From the NCBI GenBank assembly GCA_002898115.1, contig BDTL01000064.1, positions 1 through 6,179 on the forward strand: a stretch of DNA of 6,179 nt, given 5' to 3'. Within the stretch, counting starts at the first letter, position 1. Each line of letters opens with the position of its first letter. The notes below the pieces were generated by a model, which was not told the origin of the DNA, ran no database searches, and worked only from the letters and a program-made list of their open reading frames with translations. The DNA is from a bacterium BMS3Bbin02. Its GTDB lineage: Bacteria; Actinomycetota; Acidimicrobiia; Spongiisociales; UBA5794. This document shows, in pieces, positions 1 through 5,255 of this stretch. A program made the translations under genes and the position numbers.

Positions 1-76
1 TGCCCTACTCGCGCCGGTGCTAGCGGTACCGGAAGAGGATGGTGAACCGTGCCCCACCCAACTCGGTGCATCGCGA
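1..76. other. Region beyond the GH130 stop, no assignable gene
   Basis: These 76 bases follow the GH130 stop codon in its direction of transcription. The only structure seen is a weak 5-bp inverted repeat (CCGGT at 14-18, ACCGG at 28-32, 9-base loop) with no T-tract on either side, so I do not call a terminator. Plus-strand frames stop at 21-23 and 43-45, so a convergent gene from outside the window could end here. On the minus strand an ATG at 71-69 opens a frame that runs off the edge without a stop, but it has no family signature. Read in the GH130 frame past the stop, 18 codons precede the next TAG at 22-20. Confidence 0.4.
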
Positions 77-1549
77 CTACGTCGCCGTCAGCCGGGTAAG
101 GAGGTCGGGGAGTGGCACCGTGGCGATGCCGGCTCCTACATCCGAGAAGCCGTAGGGGAGGACGAGGTGGTCATTGTGGATCATGCTGCCACACGAATAC
201 ACCACGTTGGGAACGTAACCGTCGCGTTCCTCGTCATTCGGTTGCAACAGCGGCTCCTTGAGATGCCCGATGACCCGGAGGGGGTCATCGATGTCAAGAA
301 GAATCGCACCGAGCGTGTACCGACGAAGCGGCCCAACACCATGAGTTATGACAAGCCATCCAGCCTCGGTTTCCAGCGGTGAGCCACAGTTACCGAGCTG
401 CATCAGCTCCCACGGGCGTTGGGGTTCCTGGATCAGGTTTGTCTCGGCCCAAAACCGAACGTCGTCGGACATCATGAGGAAGTTGTTCTCGTTGTCGTGC
501 CGACACAGGGCAGCGTACCGACCGCCAACCTTGCGGGGAAACAACGCGATGCCTTTGTTCTGGGCGCATGATCCCCTGAGGGTGGCGATTCGGAAAGAAA
601 CGAAATCCTCCGTCTCGAGCAGCTGCGGCAGGATCTGAAAACCGTCGAACGCGGTGTACGTTGCGTAGTAGATCACTGAACCATCTTCATCTGTGAAGCG
701 GACGAAACGGGCGTCTTCCATACCGTGGCTCTCGGTGGGACCTGCCGGAAAGATCACCCGTTCGGAGATCTGTGAATCCTCCGCGAATACGGTCTCGTAG
801 TTCGACGCGGCCAACCAATGCATCGTTCTCGTGGTGAGCGCCGAGATCGAGCGATCGATCCCTTGGTTGTCGAGGTCCCCGATTGCGGCCTCTAGCTCGA
901 TGAGCGTGAAACGTCCGGGGAGCGGATCGAGGACAAGCATCGCGATCTCGTTGATGGCGCCGAGTTCGGCGAGCTTGTCTCGAAAGAATGTGTTCTCGTA
1001 TATCGCAGCGCGTCGCTGGCCGGTACCGGCGTACTCGCTGGTCCTGTCGATCGTTATGTTTGCTTGTGCGTCGATGACTCCTGAGCGGAACTCGATCGAC
1101 GAAACATGCCCCTCACCGATGGCTCGCATGCTCATCACGAAACGCTGTTCTCCCGGGTTGAGGCCGGACTGGTCGGGGGCCGGGACCATCGACGGGTTGC
1201 CGAGAGCCGCCGCTTCGATCGAGTACTCGTGTGTGAAGTAGGTGCCGATCAGGTGGCGGCGCTGTTCGGACAGCGCACCCGGATTGTCAATGTAGCTAGC
1301 AACGATGTCGTAGTGTTGCTCGAGGATGACAGTCAGGTCCTTGTGCCGGTTTTCGAAGAGCTGTTGCGTTGCCTCCAGCGTGGAGGCCACTTCTGGTTCG
1401 GACATTGCGAGGATCCTATCGAGGACGACTTTGGCTCGCGAATGTCCGTCGGGAAAGATGCGTTCCCCCGGGAGGAAGGGACGAGTAATGACGCGCCGAG
1501 GATCGGGCAGGAACCGGATGCCGGTTCGAGTAACTGCGATCGGATTCAT
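77..1549 (-). CDS. GH130-type beta-mannoside phosphorylase/hydrolase with long N-terminal extension
   Basis: A 490-residue protein whose C-terminal half carries the five-bladed beta-propeller signatures of glycoside hydrolase family 130, once annotated as PH1107-related glycosidases. Family members phosphorolyse or hydrolyse beta-1,4- or beta-1,2-mannosides. Visible motifs are GMEDAR at 276-281 (the G-x-E-D-x-R motif whose Asp279 is the likely general acid), NKGIALFPRK at 331-340, GWLVITHGVG at 397-406, LLDIDDP at 417-423, GYVPNVVYSCG at 444-454 and YGFSD at 466-470. The N-terminal RTGIRFLPDP...TRPFLPGE (8-29) and RAIGEGHVSSIEFRSG (142-157) look like a subgroup signature. Classical GH130 enzymes are nearer 330-390 residues, so this is a long form. 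No signal peptide or membrane segment is seen, so it is probably cytoplasmic. The ATG at 1549 is the only possible start: no ATG, GTG or TTG lies in frame between it and the preceding gene's stop. It lacks a Shine-Dalgarno sequence. It is the last gene of the cassette, 87 bases after the barrel gene. Family placement is confident. Phosphorylase versus hydrolase and the linkage acted on are not decided. Confidence 0.88.
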   Translation of the reverse strand: MNPIAVTRTGIRFLPDPRRVITRPFLPGERIFPDGHSRAKVVLDRILAMSEPEVASTLEATQQLFENRHKDLTVILEQHYDIVASYIDNPGALSEQRRHLIGTYFTHEYSIEAAALGNPSMVPAPDQSGLNPGEQRFVMSMRAIGEGHVSSIEFRSGVIDAQANITIDRTSEYAGTGQRRAAIYENTFFRDKLAELGAINEIAMLVLDPLPGRFTLIELEAAIGDLDNQGIDRSISALTTRTMHWLAASNYETVFAEDSQISERVIFPAGPTESHGMEDARFVRFTDEDGSVIYYATYTAFDGFQILPQLLETEDFVSFRIATLRGSCAQNKGIALFPRKVGGRYAALCRHDNENNFLMMSDDVRFWAETNLIQEPQRPWELMQLGNCGSPLETEAGWLVITHGVGPLRRYTLGAILLDIDDPLRVIGHLKEPLLQPNDEERDGYVPNVVYSCGSMIHNDHLVLPYGFSDVGAGIATVPLPDLLTRLTAT

Positions 1550-1584
1550 GACGTACGTCGATTGTTGATGGTCATCCGCGTCAT
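1546..1584 (-). CDS. Possible 12-codon leader reading frame overlapping the GH130 start
   Basis: An ATG at 1584-1582 opens a 12-residue frame (MTRMTINNRRTS). Its TGA at 1548-1546 overlaps the GH130 ATG as ATGA. An AGGG lies 7 bases before the leader ATG, whereas the GH130 start has no purine-rich site. The arrangement would suit termination-reinitiation coupling, with ribosomes loaded on the leader. The peptide has no recognisable family, and a chance frame of this length is easy to obtain, so the call is tentative. Confidence 0.25.
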   Translation of the reverse strand: MTRMTINNRRTS

Positions 1585-1636
1585 CCGTTAACCCTAGAAC
1601 TCGAAACCGAAAACCGAAGCTTAACCCGCTCCGATC

Positions 1637-2695
1637 CTACGTTAGGGATTCTGCCCACGGACAGGCTTCAAGCTGGCGGATGCGAGCTGCCCGTTCGAGC
1701 GTGGCGATGGCAGCCAGGGTTGATTCGGCGCCCTGGTTTAGGTTGGTGTAGTCGGGGCCAAGACCGTCTCCACACCCACCCGTCCGGGGATCGTAGAGTG
1801 ACAATCCTGCATCATTCGCACCGACGAACCACCGCGCCGCCCGCTCGACTCGGTTCTTCCATCGTGGGTCGCCGGTGAGCGACCAGGCTCGGTAGCAGGC
1901 GTCGGCCATCGCAGTTGCCTCCACGGGCTGCTGGTCAAATCCAGGTCGCGGATCTCCTGGTCCCCAGCCATGCACGGGGGTGAAGCTGAAGTGGTCTCCG
2001 TTGGTCTCAACCTCGACGAGCCAATCGAGCAGGCGAAGGCCGGCATCAGTGAGGCGATCGTCGGCAAGGCACTCCCCGGCAGCGAGTAAGGCCTCTGGGA
2101 GGCGGGCGTTGTCGTATGCGAGTCGGTCCTCCGGCCATGGCCAAGCCGGATCGTCTCCGGCACGGACGTGACGGATACATCGTTTCACGACGTCTCGGGC
2201 ATGGCGGTTGCCGGGTTGAGTCATCAACACTTCGCATGCGCCGAGGACGGTGAAGGCATTCGCACGTGGGGATGGGGACACGAAGCCCCGGTGCCTATCG
2301 AAGAGATCGAGTCCGGTGCAACGCATCCAGGGTTCCGGACCGAGCCGGGCAACCGACCCGAGAGCCCAGAGGGCCCGTCCCTGGGAGTCGTCCGACCCCA
2401 CCTTGTCAGTCCAGGCTCCGTCAACGTTACGCCGATTGTGGAACCCACCACCGGGTAGCTGCGCGTCTGTTAAGAACGCGAGGTAGGTTTGGGCAAGTTC
2501 GACGAGATCGGGGGATCGCTCGGGCGCATTGCAGACGACGATGAGAGCCCGAGCGTTGTCGTCGGTGCAGTAACCGTGCTCGGTTCGCGGTCTTGTGAAA
2601 ACTGCGTGCTCCCAGAGGCCTCGATCGTCAGTCATGTGCCTCAGATGATCGAACCGTGGCATCGGGAGCTCGTCAACTTGCGTTGGCGAAAGCAT
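1637..2695 (-). CDS. (Alpha/alpha)6-barrel glycosidase-like protein of the GT4 cassette
   Basis: A 352-residue soluble protein resembling the (alpha/alpha)6-toroid (six-hairpin) carbohydrate-active domain. As I recall, this domain occurs either as a separate protein or fused to the C-terminus of GT4 glycosyltransferases, which is why homologues are often labelled glycosyltransferase. Recognisable elements are FDHLRHMTDD at 15-24, HGYCTDDNAR at 40-49, DDSQGRALWALG at 102-113, AYDNARLPEAL at 193-203, HGWGPG at 242-247, QPVEATAMAD at 256-265, YDPRTGG at 301-307 and NQGAESTLAA at 320-329. The many paired acidic residues in conserved loops suggest glycan binding or hydrolysis, but the catalytic residues are not known to me. 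The ATG at 2695 was chosen. A TTG three bases upstream (2698) is also possible, and either start overlaps the glycosyltransferase end. Both use a GGAG at 2709-2706. An internal ATG at 2662, after the overlap, would still retain the first conserved motif but has a weaker site. The gene is almost certainly co-translated with the glycosyltransferase. Exact reaction unknown. Confidence 0.78.
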   Translation of the reverse strand: MLSPTQVDELPMPRFDHLRHMTDDRGLWEHAVFTRPRTEHGYCTDDNARALIVVCNAPERSPDLVELAQTYLAFLTDAQLPGGGFHNRRNVDGAWTDKVGSDDSQGRALWALGSVARLGPEPWMRCTGLDLFDRHRGFVSPSPRANAFTVLGACEVLMTQPGNRHARDVVKRCIRHVRAGDDPAWPWPEDRLAYDNARLPEALLAAGECLADDRLTDAGLRLLDWLVEVETNGDHFSFTPVHGWGPGDPRPGFDQQPVEATAMADACYRAWSLTGDPRWKNRVERAARWFVGANDAGLSLYDPRTGGCGDGLGPDYTNLNQGAESTLAAIATLERAARIRQLEACPWAESLT

Positions 2696-3878
2696 CAATG
2701 GCTGTCTCCGGAATCGTGGTAGTCGTCAGGAGTTGCGCTCCCTCATGTTGAGTGGCCACCTCGGTCGCGAGCCGGCCATACTTGTGGGCGACTGAGGGCC
2801 AGTACAGGTTCGAGCCGATACGTCTCGCCTCAGCACTCATCCGGTCCGCCACAGAAGGGTTCGTGAGCACGGTGCGGAGCCTGTCTCGCATCGCGATCGG
2901 ATCGCCGTGCGGCACGACCATGCCGGCGCCGCTGGTCAAGACTTCGACAGCGTGGGGAAAGGCGGTGGCGATGACCGGCTTCCCGGCGGCGAGTGCTTCG
3001 ACCAGCACCCCCGACGTGACCTGGTCCGTCGACTCGTACGGAAGAACGACCAAGTTCGCTCGCCGTACCTCCGCAGCAAGCGCATCCCCGTCGGGATACC
3101 GTGTGTCGAACTCAACGAGGTCGTCGAGTCCGAGATCATGGACCCGGGTGGCAAGGTCCGCAAGGTACGTATCACCCTGAGAAGCTTGTACCTTGGGATG
3201 GGTCTTGCCCAGAATGATGTAGCGAGGTAGAGGACGAAGGTCCTTGAGGCCGGCGAAGGCGTCGATCGCCGTTTCCAGACCCTTGCCGGGGCCGATGAGG
3301 CCCCAGGTGAGGGCAACGGGGCGAGACCCATCGGCAAGTGAGGGACCCGCGAGGCTGGCTTTCGCTCCGTGGGGGATTACCTGGACCTTTGCGGCGTCGA
3401 CCCTGTAGTCCCGCACGAGCCGCTGCCTTGCGGTCTCGCTCATGATGACCACCCGCGTGGCACGCTTGACCACATCACGCAGGAGTGACCACTGATGGGG
3501 ACTCGGACGGCTGAGGACGGTGTGGAGTGTGACGATGGCCGGGACCTTGAGGCCCGCCATCAGATCGAGGATCTCGCTGCCGTCGGGTCCACCATAGATC
3601 CCGTACTCGTGCTGGATGAACACAACGTCGAAAGAATTGAGCGCATTGATCGCACGGGAGAGCGATCGGTGATCACTGTTGATGTGCTGGCACACAACCT
3701 CGGGTCTGGGTGTGGTGGCGCCGGTGTCAACCAGACTCACGACGCCGAGGCCGGCGTCGGTACCGCGGTCTTCGGCGATAGCTCCACGCAGGGCCGAGGT
3801 GAATGTCGCCAACCCGCACGATGTGGGTGGGTAAGTACTTAGGAATCCGATCGAGGGAAGTTTTCCGTGGTGTCTCAT
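2673..3878 (-). CDS. GT4-like (GT-B fold) glycosyltransferase, first gene of the cassette
   Basis: A 401-residue cytoplasmic glycosyltransferase of the retaining GT4 type, transferring a sugar from a nucleotide-sugar donor to an unidentified acceptor. The N-terminal Rossmann half holds the acceptor-side loop STYPPTSCGLATFTSAL (14-30), IQHEYGIYGG (88-97), VTLHTVLS (116-123) and IPHG (168-171). The donor half holds GLIGPGKGLETAIDAF (193-208), GKTHP (224-228), LPYESTDQVTSGVLVEALAAG (279-299) and KPVIAT (300-305). In the usual E-x7-E donor motif the second Glu is Glu294, but the position eight residues earlier is Gln286, with a Glu at 282. From memory, this PYxS-x-DQ-x-TSG pattern is typical of this subgroup. 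The ATG at 3878 is preferred because GGAAG and AGAGAGG lie just upstream. A TTG at 3899 in the same frame would add seven residues with no conserved content. It heads the operon, and its last codons overlap the barrel gene by 23 bases. Glycan product unknown. Confidence 0.88.
   Translation of the reverse strand: MRHHGKLPSIGFLSTYPPTSCGLATFTSALRGAIAEDRGTDAGLGVVSLVDTGATTPRPEVVCQHINSDHRSLSRAINALNSFDVVFIQHEYGIYGGPDGSEILDLMAGLKVPAIVTLHTVLSRPSPHQWSLLRDVVKRATRVVIMSETARQRLVRDYRVDAAKVQVIPHGAKASLAGPSLADGSRPVALTWGLIGPGKGLETAIDAFAGLKDLRPLPRYIILGKTHPKVQASQGDTYLADLATRVHDLGLDDLVEFDTRYPDGDALAAEVRRANLVVLPYESTDQVTSGVLVEALAAGKPVIATAFPHAVEVLTSGAGMVVPHGDPIAMRDRLRTVLTNPSVADRMSAEARRIGSNLYWPSVAHKYGRLATEVATQHEGAQLLTTTTIPETAIDAFANAS
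2706..2709 (-). promoter_or_regulatory. Ribosome binding site of the barrel gene, inside the GT4 gene
   Basis: GGAG on the minus strand lies 7 bases before the TTG at 2698 and 10 bases before the ATG at 2695. It sits within the GT4 coding sequence and supports a start that overlaps the GT4 stop rather than the internal ATG at 2662. Confidence 0.55.
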
Positions 3879-3882
3879 GAAT

Positions 3883-3896
3883 CTTCCATCCTCTCT
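3883..3896 (-). promoter_or_regulatory. Ribosome binding site region of the GT4 gene
   Basis: A purine-rich run (AGAGAGG at 3896-3890, then GGAAG at 3887-3883) precedes the ATG at 3878. It favours ATG 3878 over the TTG at 3899, which lies upstream of this run. A second ATG at 3889 falls in another frame. Confidence 0.55.
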
Positions 3897-4036
3897 CAAC
3901 AGTCACCCAACGGGGACGGTCAGTTGATGCGACAGTATTCACTCAAGCGGGCGGAAGGCGGACCGTAGGAGGGCCGGGCGGGCGCTGAGGATCTGGGGCT
4001 TGCTACCTTGTCGCTTGGATTCTACCTCTGCGGTTT

Positions 4037-4048
4037 CGTTACCGTTAC
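4037..4048. repeat. Tandem hexamer CGTTAC x2
   Basis: CGTTAC occurs twice head to tail, directly beside the GCCGC hairpin and 24 bases before the inverted repeat at 4072. It reads GTAACG x2 on the strand of the GT4 operon, about 160 bases upstream of the GT4 start. It could be an operator half-site pair. Function is inferred from position only. Confidence 0.3.
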
Positions 4049-4071
4049 TTGGCCGCCCACTAGCGGCGCAG

Positions 4072-4103
4072 TGTGTTCCCAGCGTCCCCAACAGTGGAAC
4101 ACA
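4072..4103. promoter_or_regulatory. Perfect 8-bp inverted repeat (TGTGTTCC-N16-GGAACACA)
   Basis: TGTGTTCC at 4072-4079 and GGAACACA at 4096-4103 are perfect reverse complements separated by 16 bases. The lack of a T-tract on either side argues against a terminator. The arms could be half-sites for a dimeric regulator of the divergent promoters or form a small RNA stem. No known operator is recognised. Confidence 0.35.
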
Positions 4104-4470
4104 GGCAGCTGCGTTGTCGACGTCGGGGGAATACTGAGCATTTGGTGATGGTCGAAAACTGCGCGGTTTGTGTGGTCGACGGCGATCCTTGGGTCCGTGT
4201 CGGGTTCGATGAGGAGCCGGATCATGGCGTGAGGTTCGTGATCATCGGTGGACTCGGCTACTGAGTCTCTTGAGGATCGATCCGTCCGTGGCGAGATGGT
4301 CGAACGTACACCGCAGTATGTCGGCCCTTTCAGCCTGTCGGCGAGCGTGGTCGTAGCAGGTTCGGGACGGATGCTCTCTATCGTTTGGACCTACGGCGAG
4401 AGTCGGATGGGCGGGTCGGATGGACAAAGTGCCCTATCGGCGAAAAGCCTCACAGACGATGCTGGCGGTA

Positions 4471-4508
4471 GCCGCCGGGACCGACCGAACCCCGGCGATC
4501 CCGGCGGC
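4471..4508 (+). promoter_or_regulatory. Leader hairpin with two competing stems upstream of the HmuY-like gene
   Basis: GCCGCCGGGA at 4471-4480 is a perfect 10-bp reverse complement of TCCCGGCGGC at 4499-4508, with an 18-base loop. Part of the left arm (CGCCGGG, 4473-4479) can instead pair with CCCGGCG at 4491-4497, giving a 7-bp stem with an 11-base loop, because CCCGGCG is repeated at 4500-4506. The structure ends 29 bases before the ATG at 4538 and 17 before the AAGGA site, so it would lie in the 5' leader if transcription starts upstream. There is no U-tract after it. No known riboswitch class is recognised. Confidence 0.45.
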
Positions 4509-4525
4509 GCAGTTTGCAGAGAAGC

Positions 4526-4530
4526 AAGGA
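4526..4530 (+). promoter_or_regulatory. Ribosome binding site of the HmuY-like gene
   Basis: AAGGA lies 7 bases before the ATG at 4538. It decides the start in favour of this ATG over an in-frame TTG at 4514, which has no such site. Confidence 0.75.
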
Positions 4531-4537
4531 TGTACCC

Positions 4538-5212
4538 ATGGAACTGCCACAGCCCGTACGCCGCCGATGGTGGCAATACAAGAGGACCTGGTTACTCGGA
4601 CTGCCCGCAGTGCTGATTCTCGGCGTCGTCGGCCTGTTCGTGTGGGGGAGCTTCCAGCCGAAACCGCTGGGATTCGCTCCGACCGATCCCGACGAGGTGG
4701 CGGTCGTGACCGAAGACTGGATTCGGTACACGATCGACGCCAGGAGCAAAGCGGAATTCGTGTTGTTCGATTTTGAGAAAGGTCGGGTCGTCGAGGGTGA
4801 TTTCACCGCACCGGGATGGGATGTTGCGTTCCAGCGCACGAAGCTGCTCACAAACTCGGGTATCACAAATCCGTCGGGCCCCGGTGGAGCATTCGGACTG
4901 GGAGAGGTTCCCCTTGAGCTAGCGAGCCCTCCAGAGTCGGCGCCGTTTGCGGTCGACAGCCTCGGTGGCGACGATGACGACGAGCCCATGAACATCGAAG
5001 CTAGCAAGTGGTACTCCTACTCATTCATCTCTCACATCGTGAGCACCAAGCCGGACACCTATCTGATCCGAACGGGCGAGACCCGTGACGCACTGGTGCA
5101 GTTCGACTCGTACTACTGCGAGGATGAAGAGGCCGGCTGCATCACCTTCCGGTATCGGCTGGTCAAGAGCGTCCCCGACAGTGGAGCCCAAGCCGCCTCG
5201 TCAGAGGAGTAG
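4538..5212 (+). CDS. Membrane-anchored HmuY-like domain protein
   Basis: A 224-residue protein. Residues 1-17 are basic (RRRWWQYKR), followed by one hydrophobic segment at about 18-37. There is no lipobox, so it is predicted to be N-in with the rest outside the membrane. The exported part matches, in order, the HmuY family (heme-binding proteins best known as Porphyromonas hemophores). The elements are FDFEKGRVVEGDF at 77-89, GWDVAFQRTKLLTNSG at 93-108, GPGGAF at 114-119, WYSYSF at 158-163, YLIRTG at 175-180, FDSYYC at 189-194 and ITFRYRL at 202-208. The strand order and spacing fit the recalled HmuY sequence across its length. The whole protein has only one His (166), and by my alignment it does not fall on either HmuY heme-ligating His. 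Met151 is the only Met in the exported part. Cys194 and Cys201 could form a disulfide. An acidic run DDDDE (145-149) lies in a loop. The gene is monocistronic in this window and no heme transporter is visible nearby. Fold assignment is fairly sure; heme binding is not. Confidence 0.75.
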   Translation: MELPQPVRRRWWQYKRTWLLGLPAVLILGVVGLFVWGSFQPKPLGFAPTDPDEVAVVTEDWIRYTIDARSKAEFVLFDFEKGRVVEGDFTAPGWDVAFQRTKLLTNSGITNPSGPGGAFGLGEVPLELASPPESAPFAVDSLGGDDDDEPMNIEASKWYSYSFISHIVSTKPDTYLIRTGETRDALVQFDSYYCEDEEAGCITFRYRLVKSVPDSGAQAASSEE

Positions 5213-5219
5213 GGACGGA

Positions 5220-5255
5220 CCGCCAAACCGGGGCACTCAGATCCCGAGCTGGCGG
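5220..5255. terminator. Imperfect hairpin across the convergent gene ends
   Basis: CCGCCA (5220-5225) pairs with TGGCGG (5250-5255), and inside it CGGG (5229-5232) pairs with CCCG (5243-5246). The stems are separated by a symmetric 3x3 internal loop and closed by a 10-base loop. The structure starts 8 bases after the HmuY-like stop and overlaps the last codons of the acyl-CoA dehydrogenase gene. It could help end transcription from both sides, but there is no T-tract, so it is not a standard intrinsic terminator. Confidence 0.3.

Larger units (their letters stand above)
3879..4537. other. 659-bp divergent intergenic region, no convincing gene
   Basis: This region lies between the divergent GT4 operon and the HmuY-like gene and must hold the promoters of both. 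I cannot fix either promoter: a TAGAAT on the minus strand (4024-4019) resembles a -10 box but has no good -35 partner. Short frames exist on both strands (for example plus 4073-4264 and minus 4225-4022), but none has a ribosome binding site or a recognised family. The structured elements are a tandem hexamer at 4037-4048, a 5-bp hairpin (GCCGC 4052-4056, GCGGC 4063-4067), an 8-bp inverted repeat at 4072-4103 and a strong hairpin at 4471-4508. Bases 3950-3995 are very GC-rich with repeated GGGCGG. Confidence 0.6.

Noticed and set aside
14..32. CCGGT/ACCGG inverted repeat as a terminator for the GH130 operon
   Set aside because: The stem is only 5 bp with a 9-base loop and no T-tract on either strand.
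4019..4024. TAGAAT on the minus strand as a -10 promoter box for the GT4 operon
   Set aside because: At 17-18 base spacing the -35 position reads TAACGG/GTAACG, unlike a housekeeping -35, and it would leave a leader of over 130 bases; too weak to annotate.
4198..4215. GGGTTCGAT resembling a tRNA T-loop
   Set aside because: The flanking bases do not form the five-pair T-stem, and no acceptor, D or anticodon arms can be built around it.
4022..4225. 67-residue minus-strand frame in the intergenic gap
   Set aside because: Its ATG at 4225 has no purine-rich site upstream, and the translation matches no family I know; it also overlaps the inverted repeat.
4248..4776. Two plus-strand frames (4248-4616 and 4420-4776) overlapping the HmuY-like start
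   Set aside because: They have no ribosome site or recognisable family and conflict with the strongly supported HmuY-like reading frame.
4450..5007. 185-residue minus-strand frame opposite the HmuY-like gene
   Set aside because: It is antisense to a gene with clear family motifs and a good ribosome site; its composition is Ser/Pro/Arg-rich as expected of a GC-driven shadow frame.
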